Shown here in pieces: positions 17,013 to 26,012 of a DNA stretch of 64,000 bases; position 1 is the stretch's first letter; each line of letters starts with the position of its first letter. The stretch lies in NCBI RefSeq assembly GCF_039545095.1, contig NZ_BAABRS010000001.1, positions 1,612,001 through 1,676,000 on the forward strand, read 5' to 3'. The DNA is from Fodinibius salicampi (GTDB lineage Bacteria > Bacteroidota > Rhodothermia > Balneolales > Balneolaceae). The translations under genes and the position numbers were made by a program. Under the pieces are notes generated by a model. That model was not told the DNA's origin. It searched no databases and was given only the letters and a program-made list of their open reading frames with translations.

Positions 17013-18137
17013 ATGGGACGAGCAATGTTAATAATATGTACTGGTATGTTGGTTATACTGGGCATCATTGGTATTAGTACAGCTGATCAGGGGAAATCAC
17101 TGACACAAAAAGCAGTAAAGTATGCGAATGAAACGACGGCGCAGAATGCAGCGCATACCGCTATCCAAATCGCTATGCAGAAAGTAAATGAAGACGACAG
17201 CTGGGCTACCACCTATGATAAGAGCAATACTTGGACCCAGACAATTGATGAGGCTACAGTAGAACTTTATGTAGAAACCAATAGTGACTATTCTACCAAT
17301 GGCTATTGGGAAGAAGATTCACTTCGTATTACTTCCAAGGCCACTTATGCGGATGGATATGAATCTGAAGTCGTCAGCGTCTATCTAAAAGAACCTTTCA
17401 GTAACTTGGTACCAAAGTTTAAGGGAGCACTTTCGCTTGCTCTTATGAAGGAAGAGATTAAGTCATTAAGTATTGGTGGTAGTTCGATTATCAATGGTAA
17501 TCCTCCAAGTGGCAGTGGATGTAGCAATATGCCTGGTATAGCTGCCATGGATGAAAGCTATGCTGATGAATTGGAAGCTTCGGGTACTGTTCCCGACTGG
17601 TCCGAAAATAAAGGTGTTACCGGAGATCCTCAATTGAAATATGACAGCGACCTAAAATATTCTCCTGTAGATGAGATGATTGCACGCCTTAAAAAGTCGG
17701 GCAATTCTAAGACAATTAGTGGCCAATATTCAGGATCATTAGGAACCCAAGAGAATCCAGGTGTCTTTTTTGTGGAAGACTACGTAAAGCTTACTGGTAA
17801 ACAAGATGCAGGATACGGGATACTGGTAATACGAGGCGACGGAGGAATGGGATATGAAGGTGAGTTAGACTTGAAAGGAAATTTCGAATTTAATGGACTA
17901 GTTGTTTTCGAGAACGCTGAACTATTTGATGGTAAAGGAACTCCAACTATTAATGGCTCAGTTTTAGTTGGTAAACGCCCCCAGGAAGAAAGCAGCACCT
18001 ATGAAAATAGCATTGATATAGATATTAGTGGAAATATCAGTATCCAATACAATTGCATTGCTGAAAAATACGCAAAAATGGCTGCGGCCGATGCAGTTAA
18101 ACAAAATAAATACACCCGCGTTGTTACGTATGAATAA
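17013..18137 (+). CDS. PilX-like protein, set 2
   Basis: The 374-residue protein begins MGRAMLIICTGMLVILGIIG, a membrane helix paralogous to that of the set-1 protein. The middle differs: SLSIGGSSIINGNPPSGSG, GCSNMPGIAAMDESYADE, and a run of short beta strands (GELDLKGNFEFNGLVVFENAE, with GSVLVGKR) as in PilX-like pilus assembly proteins. Two cysteines (GSGCSNM and IQYNCIAEK) could form a disulfide. It lacks the DUF4900 HTND signature kept by the set-1 copy, so the two copies have diverged in this region. Confidence 0.6.
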   Translation: MGRAMLIICTGMLVILGIIGISTADQGKSLTQKAVKYANETTAQNAAHTAIQIAMQKVNEDDSWATTYDKSNTWTQTIDEATVELYVETNSDYSTNGYWEEDSLRITSKATYADGYESEVVSVYLKEPFSNLVPKFKGALSLALMKEEIKSLSIGGSSIINGNPPSGSGCSNMPGIAAMDESYADELEASGTVPDWSENKGVTGDPQLKYDSDLKYSPVDEMIARLKKSGNSKTISGQYSGSLGTQENPGVFFVEDYVKLTGKQDAGYGILVIRGDGGMGYEGELDLKGNFEFNGLVVFENAELFDGKGTPTINGSVLVGKRPQEESSTYENSIDIDISGNISIQYNCIAEKYAKMAAADAVKQNKYTRVVTYE

Positions 18138-18414
18138 TAAACTTTCGGTGAGATACCATTTAAAATGGCTTTTCTTATCCTGAGTGCGCGTTATACACAA
18201 TCCTCTATTGTAGGAGAAGAGTATATAAAGGAAAAATTTAGCTTTTCATCGGCTTCAACGTATTAATATCTCTCCCATTCTAATTATAAGATAATTCTAA
18301 TCAAACTAGTGCAGAAGCTTTACTCACTATTTTTTATGTTTATGATAGCTATTAACCCTCATTTGTAGCGAAGACCTCTCCTTTGTTACAATTTGCGACA
18401 AAAAAGTTACGGCT
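18138..18414 (+). promoter_or_regulatory. Spacer before the fimbrial locus, probable promoter region
   Basis: A 277-bp AT-rich spacer separates the pilin-like sets from the fimbrial subunits. No terminator with a T-run and no coding frame was seen. It must carry the promoter of the next genes if they form a separate unit, but no consensus box could be assigned with certainty. Confidence 0.3.
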
Positions 18415-18918
18415 ATGGACAAAAAATGGTGGAGTTTCTTATGTATAGTTTTTTTACTCTCAAGCTGTTCAATTCAGGCTAAAGCTCAGCAGAATGCAGA
18501 AATTGATATTTCTGTGAATGCCGAAGTTATTAGAAGCCTTGAAATGAATACCGTCCGTGATATTAATTTTAGTCCGGTACAGCCTAGCCAGCAACAGATC
18601 AATATAGCCCCCCAAACCGATAGTAACACTGGTAAAATGGTTGCCATTGGCGATCCCAATGCTCCCATACGGGTCAGCTTTGTCCCGGAAAGGATTCTAA
18701 CCAATGGCAACGGATCTACTCTTGTTTTTACCTATTCCATTGCCGGAAATGATCGGGATGACCAGAGCTCTGCAGAAATTCTTCAGGCCGATAATAGAAA
18801 TTTATCCTTAAACAGCGACGGAAGGTATTACTTTTGGATTGGCGGAAATGTAACAGTAGAAAACGCGGAACCGGGTAATTATAATGGCGATTTTACCATA
18901 GAAGTCGAGTACATTTAA
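18415..18918 (+). CDS. Secreted DUF4402-like fimbrial subunit 1
   Basis: The 167-residue product has a signal peptide (MDKKWWSFLCIVFLLSSCSI; either lipidation at the Cys of LSSC or cleavage at AKAQ). The mature part fits the DUF4402 pattern: early strand AEIDISVNAEVI, RDINFSPV, and the C-terminal G-x-Y-x-G block (EPGNYNGDFTIEVEYI). DUF4402 proteins behave as pilin-like subunits in chaperone-usher-type gene sets. It is the first of three small subunits ahead of the probable major subunit. Confidence 0.7.
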   Translation: MDKKWWSFLCIVFLLSSCSIQAKAQQNAEIDISVNAEVIRSLEMNTVRDINFSPVQPSQQQINIAPQTDSNTGKMVAIGDPNAPIRVSFVPERILTNGNGSTLVFTYSIAGNDRDDQSSAEILQADNRNLSLNSDGRYYFWIGGNVTVENAEPGNYNGDFTIEVEYI

Positions 18919-18939
18919 TTGTTTTGTGGTATTAAATAC

Positions 18940-19494
18940 ATGCTTATGGAGAAGCTTCTTCTAGTTTTAGTTTTCCTTTTTACCTCATGCCCGGTTGCCT
19001 TTGGCCAGTCCCTTGCATTTAATATCGATGCTCCACCAGATTTAGAGGTATCGGTATATAGTGACGGAATACTTGATTTTGGTAATTTAATGCAGAATCA
19101 GGGAACCGTTCAGATCCCGCTTGAAGATGCAAATACGGAAATCATTAGCATTACTGGATTTCTTTTTCGCAGGGTCCACGTAACCATTACTCCACCACCC
19201 GCACTGCAGTTAAATGCTTCTAATTCGCTTCCTTATACACTAAGAGCAGCTTATGCCAATAACGGAGAAGAAAATAAATCTCAGGCCGAACTTTTTAATG
19301 ATAATACGGCTTCATTTCGGATATACAACTTTTCCGGTGGACCTCCTCCATGGGCCGGTGGTGGTAATGGCCGTGGAAATGGTATAGGCGACCTATTCCA
19401 ACAAACAGCCTATGTTTATATATATGGAGATATCGAAGTCGGGCCCGTGCAAGCTGGAACATATAACGGAATAATAAATATTTCTGTAGAATAA
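18940..19494 (+). CDS. Secreted DUF4402-like fimbrial subunit 2
   Basis: The start is placed at the ATG at 18940 (MLMEKLLLVLVFLFTSC); an in-frame TTG at 18919 directly abuts the previous stop and is less likely. After the signal peptide (end near VAFGQS) come DILDFGNL-type and TYNGIINISVE strands as in DUF4402 subunits. A Gly/Pro-rich insertion (GGPPPWAGGGNGRGNG) near residue 150 is not seen in the sister proteins and may be a tip or linker feature. Followed after four bases by the next subunit. Confidence 0.65.
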   Translation: MLMEKLLLVLVFLFTSCPVAFGQSLAFNIDAPPDLEVSVYSDGILDFGNLMQNQGTVQIPLEDANTEIISITGFLFRRVHVTITPPPALQLNASNSLPYTLRAAYANNGEENKSQAELFNDNTASFRIYNFSGGPPPWAGGGNGRGNGIGDLFQQTAYVYIYGDIEVGPVQAGTYNGIINISVE

Positions 19495-19498
19495 GATA

Positions 19499-20029
19499 AT
19501 GACTAAAACTTGCTCTAATAAAATTTTATTTCTATTACTCCTTTTTTCAGGGTTGCTGCCTATCTATACTCAAGCCCAAACCGTTAATTATAACATGGAG
19601 GTCCAACCTGAGCTGAGTGTTGAAGTGCTACGAAACTTAAATTTTGGAACCGTTATAACAAACAGCGGAACACAGCAAATAAATCTCGGCGATAATCGGA
19701 TGGGAGTCTTTGAAATTCGTGCGTTAGCGACCCAGAGCGTATTAATAAGCCTTGATAAACCGGAGCACCTTGAAGCTGAACAGAATGGAAATACAGATCA
19801 AATCCCTCTTTCGCTCCAAGCCGCATATTCTTCCCAGGCAAATAACTATGATAATATAATACCCTTTACCAATAATAATCTTCGAACAGTTCTGGAATCA
19901 ATTAGTGATTCGAAAAATAGTTCTGCCTGGGAAACCGGTTATGTTTATATTTTCGGAGACATCAATGTCGGTGATGTAATCCCCGATTCTTATTCCGCTA
20001 CATTGGTATTAAATGTCGTATATCAATAA
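19499..20029 (+). CDS. Secreted DUF4402-like fimbrial subunit 3
   Basis: The 176-residue protein has a signal peptide ending at YTQAQ, then strands VNYNMEVQPELSVEV, LNFGTVITNSGTQQINLG and a C-terminal GYVYIFGDINVGDVIPDSYSATLVLNVVYQ-like block, split here as YIFGDINVG and SYSATLVLNVVY. The same order of strands is in subunits 1, 2 and 4. It is tightly linked to subunit 2 (four-base gap) and is followed by a 264-bp spacer before the probable major subunit. Confidence 0.65.
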   Translation: MTKTCSNKILFLLLLFSGLLPIYTQAQTVNYNMEVQPELSVEVLRNLNFGTVITNSGTQQINLGDNRMGVFEIRALATQSVLISLDKPEHLEAEQNGNTDQIPLSLQAAYSSQANNYDNIIPFTNNNLRTVLESISDSKNSSAWETGYVYIFGDINVGDVIPDSYSATLVLNVVYQ

Positions 20030-20293
20030 AGACATTTATATTATTATCCCTGTCAACTATTCCCTCCTGTTATAATATTATCTCGATTTCCTTCACTAGT
20101 GTAAAATGTCGGTAGCCCCCTGTTATTAACAGCTAGCTGACTTTACTCAGATTGAAACGACATACCCCTAAATCGTGTGATACCAACAAGATTAAAGGAT
20201 TCTAACTACGATGATTTCTTTTTTACCATTATTTTACAACTGAAAAAAGACATAAAACCTCATTTACAGACAAACATCTAATCAACGGCTATC

Positions 20294-20791
20294 ATGAAAT
20301 CAATCATAAAATATATCTTTGTATTACTATTAGTAACCGGGATAACAACGACGGTCTCGGCCCAACAAGCTGACATTGCAGCAAACGCAACTGTCGACGC
20401 AAATGTCGACCTATCCAGCGGTGACGATCTGAATTTTGGTAATATTGCTGCAGGATCTCCTTCTACTGTTAATCCCGGGGATGGAACCGCAGGAACTTTT
20501 AGCGTTAGCGGAAATGTCGGGAATGTTGATTTAAGCTTTTCGCTACCAAGTGAGCTGACTGGCAGTGAAGATAACCTTCCTATTAGTTTCGGAGGTACTT
20601 CTGCTTCGTGGGGAGACAACGCCTACGATTCAAATAATGACTTCGATCCCAATGATGGAGCTTCTGTTAACCTGCTTGAACAAACTGATAGAGACATCAC
20701 CGTATTTATCGGAGGAACAGTGGATCCTGCGACAAACCAGGCCGCCGGCAGTTACAACGGTACGATTACATTGACAGCGACTTATAATTAA
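20294..20791 (+). CDS. DUF4402 protein, probable major fimbrial subunit
   Basis: The 165-residue protein has a clear Sec signal (MKSIIKYIFVLLLVTGITTT, cleavage after VSAQ) and a small-residue-rich body: ANATVDANVDLSS, DDLNFGNIAAGSPSTV, and the final AAGSYNGTITLTATYN, a close match to the DUF4402 pattern. It is the most regular of the four subunits, has its own 264-bp upstream region and is followed by a strong terminator, an arrangement common for a highly expressed major subunit ahead of chaperone and usher. That role is inferred. Confidence 0.75.
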   Translation: MKSIIKYIFVLLLVTGITTTVSAQQADIAANATVDANVDLSSGDDLNFGNIAAGSPSTVNPGDGTAGTFSVSGNVGNVDLSFSLPSELTGSEDNLPISFGGTSASWGDNAYDSNNDFDPNDGASVNLLEQTDRDITVFIGGTVDPATNQAAGSYNGTITLTATYN

Positions 20792-20810
20792 GTATAAAAA
20801 TTACCCTTGC

Positions 20811-20843
20811 AAAAAGCCAAGATATCTTTTGTCTTGGCTTTTT
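20811..20843 (+). terminator. Rho-independent terminator after the major subunit
   Basis: AAAAAGCCAAGA (20811-20822) pairs with TCTTGGCTTTTT (20832-20843) and a run of T follows. It would limit read-through into the chaperone and usher genes and so set a high subunit to assembly-factor ratio. Confidence 0.9.
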
Positions 20844-21024
20844 TTGTTTAATTCAAATTGTATTTAAAAGAACTTAACATATTTCCGGAAATAACTTCCA
20901 GGATCTTACTTCATTACCCCTATTAGTAAATGTCCCAAGAGGAATTTTAAAATTGATTTTGCATAATCTTCCGCAAATTTCTTAGCTTCCTTTGACATTA
21001 AGAATGATAATCAGTCTATCTGGA

Positions 21025-21852
21025 ATGAAAAAAACGGCCGTTACCTCTATAATCCTGTTTCTATCTGTGCTGGCCTGCGAAGTTCAGGCACAAATAACCA
21101 TTGCACCGACAATGGTGTTTATTGATCAACAAAACCGGTTCGGTAATTTCCTGGTTTTAAATGGATCTGATCAGGCCCAGGAAGTTTCTATCGAATTCCC
21201 TTTTGGCTATCCTGCTACTAATGCAGAGGGAGAGGTCCAAATGATTTACGATGACAGTACAAAAGCTGAGCAATTCGGAATCAGTAATTTAGTAAAAGGA
21301 TTTCCGCAAAGTTTTGTACTACAACCCGGTCAGCGGCAAGTCGTACGATTGACCGTACGCCCCAAGGACTTCTCGGACGGGACCTATTGGACCCGCATAA
21401 AGGTAACGTCAAACGCACAGAATCCTCCGATTGGAGAGGAAACCGATGATGAAATAACGGCTCAAATCACCTATAAATTTGAGCAAATTACCACACTCTT
21501 CTACAAGCATGGCGAAACCAATACTGGTATTAAAATAAACGATTTCACTCATCGCAAGTCGGATAATTCTATTACATTTCTTGCAGATGTAAGCCGTTCC
21601 GGAAACTCACCGTTCCTGGGATCTATTAACTTAAATATTCTGGACTCTGAGGGAAATACCTTACTAACAAGAAGTGCAGCAACTTCGATCTACTTTGACT
21701 ACCGGCAAACCTTTGATATTCCTAAAGACAGTCTGGACGAAGAAGAATATACGGCAGAGATTTCCTTTGAATCACAACGGCCCGATGTGGCCCGTGAAAA
21801 TATTATCCAAATGGAACCGGTTTCAAATTCCATAAGCTTTAGCAGGGAGTGA
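21025..21852 (+). CDS. PapD-like periplasmic pilus chaperone
   Basis: The start at ATG 21025 gives a normal signal peptide (MKKTAVTSIILFLSVLAC, EVQAQ); upstream in-frame TTG (20992) and ATG (21004) codons are possible but add residues before the signal. The mature protein opens with ITIAPTMVFIDQQNRFGNFLVLNG, given here in two parts as ITIAPTMVFI and FGNFLVLNG, and has LQPGQRQVVRLTVRP near 100, the usual G1-strand region of pilus chaperones, then a second Ig-like domain. It would hold secreted subunits in the periplasm. It is coupled to the usher gene by a GTGA overlap. Confidence 0.75.
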   Translation: MKKTAVTSIILFLSVLACEVQAQITIAPTMVFIDQQNRFGNFLVLNGSDQAQEVSIEFPFGYPATNAEGEVQMIYDDSTKAEQFGISNLVKGFPQSFVLQPGQRQVVRLTVRPKDFSDGTYWTRIKVTSNAQNPPIGEETDDEITAQITYKFEQITTLFYKHGETNTGIKINDFTHRKSDNSITFLADVSRSGNSPFLGSINLNILDSEGNTLLTRSAATSIYFDYRQTFDIPKDSLDEEEYTAEISFESQRPDVARENIIQMEPVSNSISFSRE

Positions 21853-24800
21853 GCAACAGGAAAGTAATAACGCTACTCTTATTTACGTGCTTACTTTTTT
21901 TCTTGTTTCCCCAGCCCTCCTTTTCCGACAGCTCCTCAGAGCCTATAAAGTTACGGCAAGAGGGCAATAGCAATGAAGAGCAGGAAGTCTTTTTATCTTT
22001 CAATTATCGTAATTTCTTTAATAAGGTAATTACCGCCTATTATGAAGATGGAAATTACTATCTGCCGGTTTCTGAAATTTTCAGTAGCCTTAAAATATCT
22101 CATGAGGTTAACAATGAAAATCTGACTATTGAGGGATTTTACCTAGAGCCCGAAAACACCTTCTATTTGGATTTTAGTAATTATCAGGTTGAGTTAGCGA
22201 ACAAAGGTTTTTTTTCACTTGATGCTTCCCAGATGCGGGTCAAAGAGCTCGACTATTATATCAAAATGGAAGTTTTGGCTACTGTATTCGACCTGAACTT
22301 CTCTGTGGATATGAATAATCTGCTGTTACAGCTTGAAACTCCTCTTGAATTACCCGTTGTAAGTGAATATAAGCGTCAACAAAGAAGAGAACGGCAGGAA
22401 AGAGCAACAATCGGGCAGGAGTTACATCCTCTTCTATATGAACGGGACCGCAAACTCGTAGGAGGAGCTTTCTTCGATTATTCCCTCTCATCCTTTATAA
22501 ATAATACCGAAAATGCCTATGCCTATAATTTTGATATCGGTTCTGAATTACTGGGCGGAGATCTCGAGGGATCAGCTTACGGAAATTATACAAGCAACTA
22601 CTCAAATTTTACTACAAACAACCTCCGATGGCGATATGTATTAAGAAACAACGACTATCTTACACAATTCTATGCAGGCCAAACAACCTCAAACGGACTT
22701 ATTGATCGTAATTTTACGGGTGTTCGACTTACCAATGAGCCTATAGAACCACGATATCTTTATGATTCCTATGAAATTGAAGGGACAGCCCCCATAGGTT
22801 CTGAAGTTGAACTCTATTATAACAACTCCCTTTACGACTTCAGAAGAATTACAGAAGATGAACAGTTCAGATTTATCGCTCCTTTAACCTATGGAACTTC
22901 CCGGCTCAGATTACGAATATATGGCCCCGATGGACGCGTTAGAGAAAGGGAGCAACGGATACAAGTCCCTTTTAATTTCCTGCCCAAAGATGAGGTTACC
23001 TATCATCTTAATGCAGGACGTCTAAACAATCCCATTCTTGGGAGTACCGAAGAAAGTTACCTGGCGCAGGGAAGTGTGGCTTATGGGCTGTCAGACTGGC
23101 TTACACAAAAAATTGGAATAGAATATTTTGACCAATTTTCAGATCAGGTCCCTCTCTTTTACAGTTCTACATCTGCACGATTATTTGATGACTACTTGTT
23201 CAATGCTGACATTGCCCCCAATGCATTTTATCGATTATCAGGAAATGTCATTTATCCTTCGTCTGCCAGCTGGGGACTAAATTATACCTATTTTTCTGAT
23301 GAAAGAATATATAACCCCATAGGTAATAATCACGAACTTTCTGCTAATTTATTTATTCCTTTTCAAATCGCTGAATTGCCCTTAAACATCCGGTTTACCG
23401 GTGATTATACTCAAAATTCTGCGCAGAATCGCGATAACATCTATTATAACCTGGATCTCAACTCCAGAATTAATCGCCTGAACCTAAGATTAAGTTTTAG
23501 AGACCGGCAATTCGAATCGTTCACCTTATCACCAAGCAGTAGTTCTGAGTTAAGAGCATCAGCAACTTACTTAATTTCCCCTCAAACTAACTTGCCGCGA
23601 TATTTGCAAAACACCTTTGTTAGTACCAGTGCAAGATTTAATCCTGGTTCTGGTACCTTTCAGGAAGCCCAGATACAGGCCTCAAGGAGTGTTTTTGACA
23701 AGGGACGCATTCAGGCTTCCTTTGCAAGAAATTTTGCCGGAAACTTTAATTTCATGAATGTCGGACTTATAATAGACTTTAACTCTATACGCTCAACTTC
23801 TACGATCAGGAATAATAGAAACCAGACTTCTTTTACCCAGAATTTTCGGGGCTCTGTGGGGTATGACGATTATAATAATGATCTTACCTTTTCAAACAGA
23901 AACCAAGTGGGCCGCTCCGCAACCTCGCTCCGATTGTATGTAGACTCTAACAACTCCGGTTCCTATGATGAAGAAGATAATACTATCCAGGATGATGCTA
24001 TACGTATTGGCAGAGCCGGAGTCCAGTCAACATCCAAAGACGGTATCTTCCGCTTTAGTCAGCTCCAATCGTATCATAGAATTAATATGGAGATCAATGA
24101 ATCGGCGATCCAAAATCCTTTGTTGGTTCCTGAATTTAAGGAATTTTCAATTGTTACTGATCCCAACCAGTATAAACCCATTAATATTCCTTTCTATACA
24201 TCAGGAGTAGTCTCAGGGAAAGTGGTACAATTAGAAGGAGAAAGCTCTGCCCCTCTCTCTGGTGTTCGATTATATTTGGAAAGCAAGCAAAATGATTATT
24301 CCAAGGAGATGCAGACTTTCAATGACGGCAGTTTCTATGCCCATCAAATACCACCCGACAGTTACCGTTTGTATATTGATCCCAACCAGCTTCAATTTCT
24401 GAATGCTTTTTCAGAACCCGATACAATGACGGTAGAAGTAGAAGCTATTGCTGAAGGAGACTTCGTTGAAAATCTTAATTTTAAGGTAATACCAAAATCT
24501 GGTTCTGATAAATCAAATCAGCCTGAAGAAACAAGAACCTATCCAGAAGAGGCGGCACAGGATACAACAATAGAAAAAGACAAAAACAGCCGTTACCAGA
24601 TACAAATAGCGAGTTTCAAAACGGCAGAAAAGGCCAAAAAAGTTTCCAAAGATGCATCTAAAATCATTAACCGTCCCTTTAAACCGGTACTAAATGTTCT
24701 CAATAATCTCTACGCCATTAGAAGTTCCTTCATGGATACAGAGCAAGAGGCTATAGAACTATTTCGTACGCTCGTCGATAATGATTTCGAAAGTAATGCT

Positions 24801-25334
24801 CTTGTAGTCCAAAATAGAACCAAGCTTTTACAAGAAGAAGCGGATTCAGTTCTTATTTTCCATAATTTCAAAACATTGCAAAATGCACGGAAATCAGCCA
24901 ACCAGATAGCCCGTAATACTAACAAAGAAGTATCAATTGGACAATTTAGGGGAAAACAGGATTTTGTCATTTACCAAAAAAAGAGGGCAATAAGTAGGAA
25001 AGACACATCGGCATTTCAAACAACAGAATATCAAAAAAAGTACGAGGAAGCTAGAATAATCAATTTACACGAAAGTGAGGTTACGCTGATAGAGCAGAAG
25101 AAAGCCATGAATTTCACTTTCCAGATACAGGTTAGAGGAATAAAAACTGCCTCCCAAAAAACCAATTTGCAGACCTTTATCCAAGATAAGCCGCAGCTAT
25201 CAATTGATAAAGGTGAAGATGCCTCAACTTATATACTGGAAGGTTTTCAAAAATGGTCATATCTGAAAAAAATTCAGATGGAACTTGATCAGTTTCATCA
25301 TGATCTTGCTATCCCGATATTGATAGAAGAGTAA
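21849..25334 (+). CDS. Usher-like outer-membrane protein with SPOR-like tail
   Basis: The 1161-residue protein starts at a GTG overlapping the chaperone stop and has a signal peptide (about 1-26). Residues 40-200 resemble an usher N-terminal domain and linker. At about 307-380 lies a plug-like segment (IEGTAPIGSEVELYYNN, YGPDGRVREREQRIQVPF), then a beta-strand-rich barrel (380-700). At 785-865 is a carboxypeptidase-regulatory-like Ig domain (GVVSGKVVQLEG, SFYAHQIPPDSYRLYI). The C-terminus has three SPOR-like repeats at about 914-975 (YQIQIASFKTAEKAKK), 996-1050 and 1086-1161 (FQIQVRGIKTASQK). Secretion and assembly of the DUF4402 subunits is the inferred role; peptidoglycan anchoring by the SPOR-like tail would be unusual for an usher. 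Confidence 0.75.
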   Translation: MSNRKVITLLLFTCLLFFLFPQPSFSDSSSEPIKLRQEGNSNEEQEVFLSFNYRNFFNKVITAYYEDGNYYLPVSEIFSSLKISHEVNNENLTIEGFYLEPENTFYLDFSNYQVELANKGFFSLDASQMRVKELDYYIKMEVLATVFDLNFSVDMNNLLLQLETPLELPVVSEYKRQQRRERQERATIGQELHPLLYERDRKLVGGAFFDYSLSSFINNTENAYAYNFDIGSELLGGDLEGSAYGNYTSNYSNFTTNNLRWRYVLRNNDYLTQFYAGQTTSNGLIDRNFTGVRLTNEPIEPRYLYDSYEIEGTAPIGSEVELYYNNSLYDFRRITEDEQFRFIAPLTYGTSRLRLRIYGPDGRVREREQRIQVPFNFLPKDEVTYHLNAGRLNNPILGSTEESYLAQGSVAYGLSDWLTQKIGIEYFDQFSDQVPLFYSSTSARLFDDYLFNADIAPNAFYRLSGNVIYPSSASWGLNYTYFSDERIYNPIGNNHELSANLFIPFQIAELPLNIRFTGDYTQNSAQNRDNIYYNLDLNSRINRLNLRLSFRDRQFESFTLSPSSSSELRASATYLISPQTNLPRYLQNTFVSTSARFNPGSGTFQEAQIQASRSVFDKGRIQASFARNFAGNFNFMNVGLIIDFNSIRSTSTIRNNRNQTSFTQNFRGSVGYDDYNNDLTFSNRNQVGRSATSLRLYVDSNNSGSYDEEDNTIQDDAIRIGRAGVQSTSKDGIFRFSQLQSYHRINMEINESAIQNPLLVPEFKEFSIVTDPNQYKPINIPFYTSGVVSGKVVQLEGESSAPLSGVRLYLESKQNDYSKEMQTFNDGSFYAHQIPPDSYRLYIDPNQLQFLNAFSEPDTMTVEVEAIAEGDFVENLNFKVIPKSGSDKSNQPEETRTYPEEAAQDTTIEKDKNSRYQIQIASFKTAEKAKKVSKDASKIINRPFKPVLNVLNNLYAIRSSFMDTEQEAIELFRTLVDNDFESNALVVQNRTKLLQEEADSVLIFHNFKTLQNARKSANQIARNTNKEVSIGQFRGKQDFVIYQKKRAISRKDTSAFQTTEYQKKYEEARIINLHESEVTLIEQKKAMNFTFQIQVRGIKTASQKTNLQTFIQDKPQLSIDKGEDASTYILEGFQKWSYLKKIQMELDQFHHDLAIPILIEE

Positions 25335-25385
25335 CCTTCTATATAAAACATCCTAGCCCCCAACCAAAACAATTGATGAACTTAA

Positions 25386-25793
25386 TTAATTGTATGCTAT
25401 AGTAGTTGTAAGATCACCTTTATAGAGGCCCTTCCGTAAAGGCTTATTGGTAGAATTGTGGAGAAAAAAACTACTAGACTCTTTTGACCCTGAAATTTTA
25501 TTTCTATTTACTGAAAAATAGATGGTCCCCCCTGCCGTATCTTTTAATGCTATTTTATTACTATAGGAAGTAGTAGTCTTTCCTTCTGCATTCCCACCAA
25601 AGATGATGCTGCCGATGGAGGTCTTTCCGGATTCTTCCAGAATTACAGAACTTTGGTGATTAGCTTCAACGTCTGCTCCCTTTACAACCTGAACAGTTAT
25701 ATCCATTACGGCCCTGGCCGATTTTTGGGCATGACCCTCACGTATACCAAACAGAAAAAGAAATAGAATTAATATTGGTACGTATTTGAACAT
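25386..25793 (-). CDS. Small secreted DUF4402-like protein, convergent to usher
   Basis: The 135-residue product has a signal peptide (MFKYVPILILFLFLFG, cleavage near GHAQ) and ends with LRKGLYKGDLTTTIAYN, the G-x-Y-x-G-x-strand ending of the neighbouring subunits. It is Ser/Thr/Lys-rich in between and lacks the DFGN-like strand, so membership of DUF4402 is only suggested. It stands alone on the opposite strand right behind the usher gene, and could be an accessory or regulatory subunit. Confidence 0.55.
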   Translation of the reverse strand: MFKYVPILILFLFLFGIREGHAQKSARAVMDITVQVVKGADVEANHQSSVILEESGKTSIGSIIFGGNAEGKTTTSYSNKIALKDTAGGTIYFSVNRNKISGSKESSSFFLHNSTNKPLRKGLYKGDLTTTIAYN

Positions 25794-25947
25794 AATGACT
25801 TTGGTTACCCCAACTCGATGAATACAATATTAAAAAATTTTAATATTAGTTTATACTAATGTTTGTAAAATATTGTAATACAAATTGCGCCTTTACCAAG
25901 AGTTGTTAAGAGTTATGCGGATAAAAACCAGGAGGGATATAAACTAT

Positions 25948-25979
25948 AAAAGCTCCAAGCCGTTAAGCCTGAAGCTTTT
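25948..25979. terminator. Possible hairpin terminator downstream of pdhC
   Basis: AAAGCTCC and GGAGCTT-like arms (25948-25955 and 25971-25979) can pair with mismatches around AAGCCGTTAAGCCT. It sits behind the minus-strand pdhC gene. The T-run is weak, so this is tentative. Confidence 0.35.
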
Positions 25980-26012
25980 AAAAAAAACTAAAATTTAATC
26001 TATGGTACTATA

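Noticed and set aside
13310-18137. True type IV pilins
   Set aside because: No prepilin leader or cleavage motif in any of the six proteins, and no assembly ATPase or secretin nearby, so they are called pilin-like only.
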